A DNA stretch of 7,154 nt, taken from contig VAFM01000004.1 in the NCBI GenBank assembly GCA_005768725.1, forward strand, positions 1 through 7,154, read 5' to 3'. The translations under genes and the position numbers were made by a program. The notes beneath the pieces are model-generated. The model saw only the letters and a program-made list of their open reading frames with translations, was not told where the DNA came from and did not search any database. The stretch's first letter is position 1. Every line of letters starts with the position of its first letter. This document shows positions 1 through 7,129 of the stretch, piece after piece. This DNA comes from Blastochloris viridis (GTDB lineage: Bacteria > Pseudomonadota > Alphaproteobacteria > UBA2136 > UBA6156).

Positions 1-2901
1 GTTTGCGGACCCAACTCCTTCAGCCTCACGGCGTTGTTGTCTTACATTTTCATGATATTCATAACCATAAAAATCAACATCAACCCCACACGGATCAAAG
101 TCTAAGAATGAATCAGGGTCTGGTTGCACATATTCCTCATCAATATGCAAATATAGTGCTTCGCTTTCTCCGCCATGCAAACTAGGATAGACGGATGAAT
201 TAACACTTATTCTTTGGTTTTCTTCTATAGCTGACGCAGAGTTTATATTATCCTCCCTTGAGTTCATATCTGCGCCACTTTCTTCCGGTAGATCTTCCGA
301 AACAGGAAGATCTCCTTGGATAGTAGTCTGAGATTCAGTTTCTGTAATTTCTACAGTAGCTTGCTGATCCGCAGGATATGAACTGTTAGATTCCTCTATT
401 TCTCTAACTTCAGGGATGGAATGTAATTCCTCTACTTCTGCTGTTTCTTGCGAAGCTACAGTTGTAGGAGTAGCTTGCACAACCCCTATTTCGGCGTCTA
501 CCGTAGTGTTAAATTCCACAGATTCCTCAGCTTTTACGTTCATGTTTGCTACTACAGGACTCTCGGCTTCTGAAGTATCGACAGCCGTATGAGAATCTGG
601 TATCTCATTTCGGCCTTCTTCTTGCATCCTAGCAATTGCATCCTCAAGAGTTCGCCTCCAATCTAGACCTTCTCTATATCCAAAATTATCAAGCTCATGT
701 GGATAACTATCGAAATCTCAGCTTGCAAGAGGGTACTCTGGTACATCATATGTTGGTATATCCTCCCATTCTGGAACCATGTCTTGATGGTTACTTGCTG
801 TATTATCAATACTATTAGAATCTTCCATTACACAATCATCATTATCGGGTAAATCTAGATGAGCTCTATCCAAACTAACATCGTTCTCCTCTATAGGAGT
901 ACCCATATTATAAATACCAGCATTGTCTTCGGATATATCTGTATTATTACCTTCTAGATTTCTATGTGTATTTGTAATATTTAGATCTGTATCTTTTGGC
1001 GATACATCCCTATTATTACCAGTAGCTCTTCCTTCAGCTGCGCAAGCTAAAGCAGCCGAAGAAGTATTATATCCTGGATATTTATAACTATCATCATCTA
1101 AAATACCCTCACTAGAGCTATCATCCGAAGATATATGTATAACCATAGGTGAATCTTTAGATAAACCTGTATGGGTTGGACCTAAAGAACCTGTGTTAGT
1201 GGAAGTTTTATGTAGTGGATATTTCTGACTATCATCTTTAGAAATATCCTCACTAAAGCTATCGGGGGAATACCCTCCATTGTTCTCTCCCATAGGGAGA
1301 TATTCATAACTATCATTAGAATTATCACGGGGTGAAATAAACCCTGTAGCTCTATATCCATCTTCATATCTATACTTTGAAGATATATATTCACTAGAAG
1401 GACCCCCATTTGTATAACTAGAAGGACCTCAATTTGTAGAACTAAACCCATCGTCCGGTGAAGCATGAAAATCCTCAGCGCTATACTCATATTCATTAGA
1501 TTCTTTAGCTGGAATCAAAAACTTTTCTATCTCCGAATTAAAGGCTACTCCTTTACCTTTAGATACTTGTTTACCTTTAGTAACGAATCTAGAATCTTTT
1601 TTACCTTTAGATTTCGCTACTGTTTTATCTTTAGATACTTTTTTACCCTTAGCTACTTTTTTACCTTTAGGTTCGGCTACAGCTTTACCCTTAGATACTT
1701 GTTTACCCCCGGATTCGTTTACTGCATCATCCTCACTAAGGGCTCTTTCACCCCCTAAATATATATATTCTCTTGCATACATATTTTCATAATACATATC
1801 TAGGTATTGTCCTTTAGTTAGACCCTCTTTGGATCTCCAAGGTTTTCCTAATCCCCTGTTTTTGCGTATAGCTTTTCCCTTTTTTGAAGATTCCCCTTCT
1901 TGGATTTGACCTCTAGCCTCTCCCGTTTTTGAAGATTCCCCTTGTCCGGTTGGGTAACTAGACTCGGCCATAGGGGAATCTTGTACAATTATAGGTTCAT
2001 TTCTTACTAATTCGTTAGATTCCGGCATAGAGGAATCTTCTGCAAGACCTACATTTCCTACTAATCCTCCAGATTCAGGGGGATATGGGGCTGGATGCGA
2101 ATTAGCCCCCATATCCTGATATTGTCCTGTATACGGATTAGCTCCCGTATACGGATTAGCCCCCATATCCGGATATTGCCCTGTATATTGATTAGGGTAC
2201 ACATCCGGATATTGTCCTGTATACTGATTAGGTGCCATATTTAGGTATTGCTCTAAATTTTGATTAGGACCTATATGTGAATATTGCCCTAAATTTTGAA
2301 TAGGTGTCATAAATCCGCCTACTTCTAAAGACTGATATTGCCCTGTAAATTGACTAGGCTCACCTTCTTCTAATGAGTGATATTGCCCTGCAAATTGACT
2401 AGACCCACCTAGCCCTAAAAATTCAGGTTGTCCTGCCTCTTGATTTTGTTCTATAGGCTCATCTTGCCCTATAGACTCATCTTGTTCTATAGATTCACCT
2501 TCTATAGATTTACCTTTACCCTTATCTATAACTTCCTTACCTTTTTCTAAATCTTCCTTATCTTTTCTAAGAAGTTCTCTGGCATTATCTATATCCTTAC
2601 CATTTTTTTGAATATGAGCGACTCTATCTGCAGATCTTTCCTTATTTTTAATATTGGCTGCTGTAGCCTTAGCTTGTTTTTCGGGTCTTTCTAATGCCTC
2701 TAGAGTATAATTAATTCCCTTACGCTCTTTATTCTTATAATCTACTGCATCTTGACCAAAACCAACTTCTTTATTTACACTTTTGTTTTTGGATTTAATA
2801 GAACGAGCCCAGTTTATAGATTTTCTACCCGCCACATCTAAATTTTTTTCATCTGATTGATAGGTCAAAGACCCATCTCTATTCTCATGGATAAAATCCA
2901 T
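1..2901 (-). CDS. Gene B: large, repeat-rich, apparently disordered orphan protein (3' end outside window)
   Basis: The frame has no TAA or TAG from 2901 to the window edge, giving 967 visible codons with TGA read as Trp (residues 491 and 728; four other Trp are TGG). The stop codon lies outside. I chose the ATG at 2899-2901 because it is the first ATG after gene A's stop, 13 bases away, but the frame is open back to 2949. In order the protein has a charged Lys/Glu-rich stretch (about 35-130, possibly helical), a Glu-Ser-Ile-Glu-Gln repeat (132-153), a Gly-Gln-Tyr repeat region (168-263), a Ser/Gly/Pro linker, a Lys-Gly-Lys-Val block (399-452), then an acidic Ser/Asp/Glu/Thr/Tyr-rich region to the edge. 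I see no signal peptide, membrane segment or catalytic motif. Composition is clearly less AT-rich than the spacer. I recognise no family. The low-complexity make-up suggests a disordered scaffold or binding protein, but that is inference. Confidence is for coding status, not function. Confidence 0.82.
1387..1440 (-). repeat. 24-bp tandem duplication inside gene B
   Basis: Two adjacent 24-base copies (1393-1416 and 1417-1440) match at 21 of 24 positions; both begin ACTAGAAGGACC on the plus strand. They encode two Gly-Pro-Ser-Ser modules. One copy has Trp written TGA where the other has Gly written GGG. A partial match continues on both sides. Confidence 0.8.
1546..1707 (-). repeat. Lys-Gly-Lys repeat block in gene B
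   Basis: Residues 399-452 of gene B repeat a motif of about seven residues of the type K-G-K-x-V-(S/A)-K. On the plus strand this appears as recurring TTTACC(C/T)TTAG. The block is strongly basic, unlike the acidic sequence after it, and could bind nucleic acid or acidic partners (inference from charge alone). Confidence 0.8.
2113..2400 (-). repeat. Gly-Gln-Tyr repeat array in gene B (36-bp period in its core)
   Basis: Residues 168-263 contain at least seven copies of a (G/E)-Q-Y motif. In the core the spacing is 12 residues (36 bp), with a consensus like N-Q-Y-T-G-Q-Y-P-D-M. An internal 18-bp duplication gives two consecutive N-P-Y-T-G-A units (around 2131-2165). The outer copies are longer and more diverged, consistent with expansion by slippage at the centre. 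Gly/Gln/Tyr/Pro richness resembles low-complexity or adhesive-type disordered regions in general; no specific homology is claimed. Confidence 0.85.
2443..2508 (-). repeat. Six-residue acidic repeat in gene B
   Basis: Residues 132-153 repeat E-(S/P)-I-(E/G)-Q-(D/N) with an 18-bp period, seen on the plus strand as recurring CTATAGA(C/T)TCATCTTG. It lies between the Lys/Glu-rich N-terminal part and the Gly-Gln-Tyr array. Confidence 0.7.
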
Positions 2902-2914
2902 AAATTTTCTAATG

Positions 2915-5455
2915 CTATATTCATCTTGATAGATAATGATTCCCTGAATCTAAAACAACTCGGGATTTTGTATTATTATTTGAAAGGTCTATAATACTAT
3001 AAACTTCACAATTAGGTATAATATCCTTTCCGTCATCCGTAAAGACCTCATCTAAGAATACTCCCCATATATCACTACTAGGTATAACTTCAAAAAATTC
3101 ATATGTAAGTCTGTTAATAGAAACACCATAAAATTTTGGGATTGGCTCATACATAGGGTCACTGAATTTAGTAGACATACATTTTACTAACTCAGTTCTA
3201 GAATCTTTTAATGGTAATATAAAATTAGAACCTAAGTCACCTAATGTTTGATCCTTTTCTTTAAAACCTTCTAAAATTCCAGTTCTATATAAATTAAAAT
3301 AAACTAGATATTTAGTTTTAATTGGAAATAATGTATGTCTCATAGAATAATCACGACGAGTTTGTAAGTAATAGTACTTGTGGTCAATGTATTGATTATT
3401 CGATTGAAATCTAGCAAATTCGCTTATTACATTATCTAAAAGATCGTTAAGATTAGTATATGGATTTCTGTATGATTCTTCTAATTTAGTAGCTTCTACA
3501 TTATCTTTAGCTATTTTTAAAGCATCCTTATAATTATCTGGATAATCCTCATAGAACTCCTCAGACATAAGCTCATAGTGAGAAGAATTATCGCTACCTT
3601 TACTTATATAAAATTGCACCAGCTCTTTAAACTTTTTATCAGCTTTAAATTCACTACGAGCAATTCCTCTTGCACTTTCCTTTGTAAGCTCTGCACGGGG
3701 TTTAATAAACTTTGAATAATCCCTAGTATGCTCTAGAGCACTTATTTTTAGATACTTAACAGTATCTACACAAGTAGAAAAGTCTTTAGGTCTATTTATT
3801 TTCTCTTCATCAATTAGAAAATAATCTTTTACTGTTGTTATTTTTTTTGGTTCAGTAAAATTAATTGAAGGTCTTCATACTTTAAATAAACCCTGATCAT
3901 TTATGGATTCAGCTTGAGTAAAAATTATTAAACCATTATGTCTATTAGGTTCTCTAGGTATAGCTATATTATACTTATATTCTAATAGATTAACAGTTTC
4001 TATTATTTTCATTCTACTATCCGGGCTTCCATCCGGTAAAAAGTATGTAGGTACAAATACACAACCCGAAGAGTCATGTCTAATTATAATAACAACTAAA
4101 AATCTTCCGAATTTTTTCTCTTTTATAACAAGAGAAACTGAACCGTAATATCTTTCATTACTAAATAAAGTTACCGGTCTTATTGATCATTTATTAGGTG
4201 AGTTTAAAGTAGCATCATTATTTTTAAGTCTATACGCCATATTAAGAATAGGAGATTTTTCCACTCTTGCTCTATATTCCTTAAGTAAATCTGCCCGATG
4301 TGGATTATCTACAAGTAAATTGTCAAGTTTTCTATTTTCTATAAAATTAATAGTTGATCCTCTCAACTGTATACCCGGTTTAGATCATAATATTTTGTTT
4401 CAACCGGTATACTTAGCAGTACCTGTATTAGTATAATATTCCATAAATCCTTTATTACATGCTTCCTGTAAAAGAGGACTTATTGAGATAAAAGATAAGA
4501 CAGTAGACATTGCTACATCCAACCTAGATTCAAGGACTGCTTGGCATACCTTGTTGTTGCTAGGTTGACTGTTTAATTTGTAAATTATTAGTACGCAAGC
4601 TATTAGTATAGCAATAATAAGCACTGTGATTATAATTATACAATAAGTATAATAATAGTATCTAATCATATAATGTATTGAGGCTAAATATATTATTCTA
4701 TATAAATTTACTCTTTCTATTACAAAATCATTATATAAATAATAATCTGACAAATTTATTTTCTCTTTCTTTATAAATTTTATAATAAAATTCAACAAAT
4801 ACAAAAATATTGGAAGAGGAAGGCTAACTATTAGTATAATTGATACAATATTAATATCCCCTTCATTTAATAACATAGCGGCTATAGAATACCTAAGAGT
4901 AATAATTATTACAATAGAAATCATCCATAACTTTAGTAGTAATTTTACAATTTTTTCAATATTACTTACTATATTTTTTATAACTTTCATATAATTAATA
5001 TTTTTAGCCGAACCACCAAATAATTTAAAATGTTTTGTATAAAAATTCATGATAAAAGCTTTAACAAATATTACACTTAATAAACTAAGAATTATAAAAA
5101 TATAGTTATCTATCATAAATAAAATAGGGATTAATATAAGTCCTATCACAAATATTAGTATTGATACTTTAAACCCTAATATAGATCTATAGCTAGATAA
5201 TAATATATATACGCTACTACTGGTAAATTTATATTTAAACAATCCAATTTTTAATCCAACATTCACCAAAATGTCCATATAATACTCCTCTTCGAATTTA
5301 ATTGGTACTACAATATAAATAAGTATAATACCTATAAACGGATATAATTTTAAATCCAAAATTGTAGCTTGCGCACTATTTAGGCCGTTCACTATTTGTA
5401 GCCTAGTAGTATACAATTTTATTATATCGTTTATTTTTGATAATATTAATACCAT
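2915..5455 (-). CDS. Gene A: orphan polytopic membrane protein with a large soluble C-terminal region
   Basis: This is one continuous 846-codon frame ending in TAG, with no TAA or other TAG inside. TGA encodes Trp at residues 352, 357, 423, 527 and 845; Trp is TGG only twice. I chose the ATG at 5453-5455, the first ATG after the in-frame TAA at 5501-5503. The leader has no Shine-Dalgarno-like sequence. About six hydrophobic segments are visible, near residues 36-51, 92-114, 117-137, 174-196, 201-226 and 271-293, separated by short Lys-containing loops. From about 295 to 846 the sequence is hydrophilic and ordinary in complexity, rich in Lys, Asp, Asn and Tyr, as expected of a folded soluble domain. 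An inner-membrane location with this domain on one side is inference. I find no quinone-oxidoreductase, cytochrome, ATPase, family-B DNA polymerase, phage-type RNA polymerase or LAGLIDADG motif. Gene B follows 13 bases downstream, so co-transcription is likely. Function unknown. Confidence 0.82.
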
Positions 5456-5500
5456 TAGTCTTAAAATTTTACCTATTATTTTAGGATTCGAATACCTAGA

Positions 5501-5534
5501 TTAATTACTGCTATAAAATAATGCTAGTAATTAA
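5501..5534 (-). promoter_or_regulatory. Stem-loop in the 5' leader of gene A
   Basis: TTAATTACT (5501-5509) and AGTAATTAA (5526-5534) form a perfect 9-bp inverted repeat around a 16-base loop. On the minus strand it lies about 45 bases upstream of the gene A ATG, so it would fold in that mRNA's leader. It could mark processing or translation control, but the sequence shows only the structure. Confidence 0.5.
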
Positions 5535-5539
5535 ACTAG

Positions 5540-5606
5540 TGCCATAAGGGTGTTATTGCTTCGTCAGCCTTCCACTGAACGTTTTCCCTTTAACGCAAGT
5601 AAGCAT
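5540..5606 (-). other. GC-richer structured island upstream of gene A, with a 17-codon micro-ORF
   Basis: This stretch is visibly richer in G and C than its surroundings. It can fold as a small three-stem structure: TTGC (5556-5559) with GCAA (5595-5598) encloses TCAG/CTGA (5564-5567 with 5575-5578) and GTT/AAC (5581-5583 with 5592-5594). The minus strand also holds a short ORF, 5606-5553, encoding MLTCVKGKTFSGRLTKQ and ending in TAA. It could be a small RNA, a leader element, a remnant of a lost gene or a GC cluster. It does not fit a tRNA cloverleaf, and I see no group I or group II intron core motif. Confidence 0.35.
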
Positions 5607-5751
5607 TTACACTAATATTTAATTAGATTTTATAACCAACCTTAAAATTGTCAATATTAATCCAGATTTTACAATATATATATATATTAGCTTACAGATC
5701 TATTTTATGTCTATTTATAATACTATTATTATATAATAATATTTATATTAA

Positions 5752-5795
5752 ATAAAAGCTTACCCCCTTTATATTTAATATATAAAAGCTTACCC
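5752..5795. repeat. Two direct repeats of ATAAAAGCTTACCC
   Basis: The 14-base sequence occurs at 5752-5765 and 5782-5795 (30-base period), each followed by a run of C and T and containing AAGCTT. Both copies sit in otherwise simple AT-rich DNA upstream of gene A. Confidence 0.75.
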
Positions 5796-5822
5796 TTTTA
5801 TTCACGATTTTTAACTAAATTT

Positions 5823-6014
5823 TCTAAAAATTAATTTATTGCATAACACTTATCTTTTTTATCTCTAGTGTATCTAATTTATTGCATAACACTTATCTTT
5901 TTTATCTCTAGTGTATCTAATTTATTGCATAACACTTATCTTTTTATCTCTATCGTGTCTAACAATTAATTTAGAGCTTTAGCGCTACTTCTAGCAAGTC
6001 TAAAAATTAATTTA
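5823..6014. repeat. Three copies of a 16-base direct repeat flanking the tandem array
   Basis: TCTAA(A/C)AATTAATTTA occurs at 5823-5838, 5958-5973 and 5999-6014. The first overlaps the start of the 43-bp array and the second begins at its end, so the array is bracketed by the same word. This suggests the repeats arose by recombination or slippage between these copies. Confidence 0.7.
5832..5959. repeat. 43-bp tandem repeat, three copies
   Basis: Units start at 5832, 5875 and 5918. The first two are identical over 43 bases; the third is 42 bases, with one T fewer in the T-run and a changed CTATCGTGTC end. Each of the first two contains ACACT and AGTGT separated by 16 bases (5846-5850 with 5867-5871 in unit 1), so it can form a 5-bp hairpin. 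Each also contains TTATTGCATAACAC, related to the dispersed element seen further right. Confidence 0.9.
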
Positions 6015-6023
6015 GCCCTCTCC

Positions 6024-6115
6024 ATAGCTTTATTTCATAGCACTAAAAGATATATTTAGTAGTTTTATTGCATAGCACAAATTGCTGATAGCTTTAGCTT
6101 TATTGCATAGCTGTG
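6024..6115. repeat. Cluster of short AGCTTTATTGCATAGC-type elements
   Basis: Three related copies occur at 6024-6042 (ATAGCTTTATTTCATAGCA), 6063-6079 (TTTTATTGCATAGCACA) and 6096-6115 (AGCTTTATTGCATAGCTGTG). The ends (AGCT...TAGC) are partly self-complementary. The same core is in the 43-bp tandem repeat, and inverted copies lie at 6887-6897 and 7034-7050. Confidence 0.7.
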
Positions 6116-6217
6116 TTATTTAATAAAGCTATCAAGCTACCTATAAAAGTACTAATTTGTAATAGGTAAAATATAGGTAATATAGATACAACTACAACTA
6201 TATTATTATTTGTTAGT

Positions 6218-6334
6218 ATGAAAGATGTAGTGAATAAGTTTTTCATTAGAATTCTAAGGGTTTGCACCTTAACTCTTGCTTACTACGCTTGCGTAGTATA
6301 TATTTATACTACGAACTACATGCTGTTTAGCTAG
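6218..6334 (+). CDS. Possible 38-residue hydrophobic peptide (weak)
   Basis: An ATG-to-TAG frame of 38 codons begins MKDVVNKFF. It has a basic start (K2, K7, R11, R14) followed by a hydrophobic stretch from about residue 15 to 31, so it could be a one-segment membrane peptide. It is on the strand opposite to every other gene here and overlaps the hairpin cluster at 6281-6313. An ORF this short can arise by chance in such a spacer, and it matches no mitochondrial small protein I know, including atp8. It is recorded only as a possibility. Confidence 0.15.
   Translation: MKDVVNKFFIRILRVCTLTLAYYACVVYIYTTNYMLFS
6281..6313. repeat. Compound palindrome with alternative hairpins
   Basis: TACTACGC (6281-6288) pairs perfectly with GCGTAGTA (6291-6298) across a TT loop. 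The second arm also pairs as CGTAGTATA (6292-6300) with TATACTACG (6305-6313) across a 4-base loop. The two hairpins share an arm, so they exclude each other. The pattern recalls mobile hairpin elements of fungal mtDNA, though no specific family is assigned. Confidence 0.75.
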
Positions 6335-6362
6335 ATAGATACTAGCTAGGTATAAGCTAGCT
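6329..6362. repeat. Alternating AGCTAG/CTAGCT palindromes
   Basis: AGCTAG (6329-6334), CTAGCT (6342-6347) and AGCTAG (6355-6360) alternate with 7-base spacers, so the middle arm can pair with either neighbour. The last arm extends into the palindrome AGCTAGCT (6355-6362). This repeats the shared-arm layout of the element just to its left. Confidence 0.65.
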
Positions 6363-6571
6363 AAATGACGTAGTTTTGCTGGTCTCCATTAGTTCTATTC
6401 TGAATTCTTTATAGTTTTATTTATAGTAAAAATTAAATAAGATAAGTTAAGTAAATATGCACTAAGCAAGCTACAGCTTTATGAAGTAACTTTATGACAT
6501 AGCAGTAATGTTGTAAAATAAGCTACTATAAAGCTAAAAATAGCAGTTATCAATTATCCCTGCTTATGTAA

Positions 6572-6606
6572 TACTGGCTGGCTCTAGCGTAGCATGGCTG
6601 TCAGTA
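6572..6606. repeat. GC-richer hairpin island
   Basis: TACTG (6572-6576) and CAGTA (6602-6606) can close a loop that contains GCT/AGC (6581-6583 with 6591-6593) and repeated GGCTG words. The stretch is GC-richer than the spacer around it. Pairing is interrupted, so the fold is uncertain. Confidence 0.4.
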
Positions 6607-6618
6607 ATTAGTAGCTTT

Positions 6619-6634
6619 AGCTTGCTATTTCATA
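6619..6634. repeat. Dispersed element copy AGCTTGCTATTTCATA
   Basis: This 16-base word is repeated exactly at 6868-6883 and is related to the TTATTGCATAGC elements at 6024-6115. Confidence 0.7.
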
Positions 6635-6711
6635 AACACGAAACGTAAATTAATTTATTAATCTTAGTAATAATTGTATATAAAACTAGTTGTTATATAT
6701 GTAATAAACAT

Positions 6712-6807
6712 TAAATAGTTTTATTCTTAGCTAGAAGATGAGCTTCATAGCCCTAGAAATTGATTATTATATACATGCATATAAATAAAGAAGCTATAAA
6801 CTATTTA
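6712..6807. repeat. Large nested stem-loop
   Basis: TAAATAGTTT (6712-6721) and AAACTATTTA (6798-6807) form a perfect 10-bp inverted repeat. Inside it AGCTTC (6741-6746) pairs with GAAGCT (6790-6795), in the same nested order. A small TTCT/AGAA hairpin and an ATGCAT palindrome also lie within. In AT-rich DNA a 10-bp inverted repeat could be chance, but the nested GC-containing second stem makes it more credible. Confidence 0.45.
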
Positions 6808-6867
6808 TTTATGTATAAACACTATTAATAATTAGGGATAATATATCTATATAACTTTTTATAGCAT

Positions 6868-6897
6868 AGCTTGCTATTTCATAGCAGCAATAAAGCT
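6868..6897. repeat. Near-palindromic composite of the dispersed element
   Basis: AGCTTGCTATTTCATA (6868-6883) is followed at once by GCAATAAAGCT (6887-6897), an inverted copy of AGCTTTATTGC. Together the two form a near-palindrome beginning AGCTT and ending AAGCT, with an inner TGCTA/TAGCA hairpin. Confidence 0.65.
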
Positions 6898-7033
6898 AGC
6901 GAAGCTACAACACAAACATTGTTTTATAATAATATTATCTTTAGTATTTTAAACTATAATGTAATGTTTACCTTTATATTTAATAAGGTAGAATTTACTA
7001 TTAGAATTATTATGTTTAATGTTTGCTGCACTG

Positions 7034-7050
7034 TGCTATGCAATAAAGCT
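7034..7050 (-). repeat. Inverted copy of the dispersed element next to trnG
   Basis: TGCTATGCAATAAAGCT is the reverse complement of AGCTTTATTGCATAGCA, matching the element at 6096-6112 almost exactly. It lies 8 bases beyond the 3' end of trnG. Confidence 0.75.
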
Positions 7051-7058
7051 ACTAAATA

Positions 7059-7129
7059 TACGGTTAGTCAGACTTGAACTGACACAAATCGAGTGGAAAT
7101 CGACAAGTCTACCATTAACCTATAACCGC
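7059..7129 (-). tRNA. trnG: tRNA-Gly (anticodon UCC)
   Basis: Read on the minus strand from 7129, a full cloverleaf is visible. The 7-bp acceptor is GCGGTTA with TAACCGT (first pair G-U), discriminator A at 7059. The D arm is GGTT/GACT with loop AATGGTA. The anticodon stem is GTCGA/TCGAT with loop TTTCCAC, giving anticodon UCC (7096-7098 complement) for Gly. The variable loop has 4 bases, and the T arm is GTCAG/CTGAC with the canonical loop TTCAAGT. CCA is not encoded, as usual for mitochondrial tRNA genes. It is transcribed towards gene A and could share a primary transcript with genes A and B, released by tRNA processing (inference). Confidence 0.95.

Larger units (their letters stand above)
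5456..7058. other. AT-rich, repeat-filled intergenic spacer between gene A and trnG
   Basis: I see no convincing protein gene here on either strand. The region holds a structured leader next to gene A, simple AT-rich sequence including an (AT)7 run at 5674-5687, a 43-bp tandem array, a family of short palindromic elements and several hairpins, listed separately. Stretches between those, such as 6120-6217 and 6363-6470, show nothing beyond AT-rich sequence with scattered AGCT and CTAGC words. A promoter for the gene A/B transcript should lie here. I do not find the yeast-type nonanucleotide ATATAAGTA in the spacer, so I cannot place one. Confidence 0.75.

Noticed and set aside
1182..1496. Minus-strand 104-residue reading frame
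   Set aside because: It overlaps gene B in another frame and is far shorter; the gene B frame is continuous through this region when TGA is Trp.
3..1758. Plus-strand reading frames at 3-185, 636-818 and 1465-1758
   Set aside because: They are antisense shadows of gene B's repetitive sequence, including the Lys-rich block that reads as Phe-rich on the plus strand.
1..5455. Integrated linear plasmid with DNA or RNA polymerase
   Set aside because: The two-large-ORF layout suggested it, but no family-B DNA polymerase (such as YGDTDS) or phage-type RNA polymerase motif is visible, and no long terminal inverted repeat is in the window.
2915..5455. Homing endonuclease or reverse transcriptase in an intron
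   Set aside because: No LAGLIDADG, GIY-YIG or YADD-type motif and no intron core sequence was seen.
5540..5606. A second tRNA gene in the GC-richer island
   Set aside because: It is too short and lacks an acceptor stem, a T-loop and a plausible anticodon arm.
5832..5959. CRISPR array
   Set aside because: The 43-bp units are contiguous, with no unique spacers, and the setting is mitochondrial.
6871..7077. Plus-strand 68-residue reading frame
   Set aside because: It starts at TTG inside a repeat element and ends within trnG on the other strand; its composition is that of spacer DNA.
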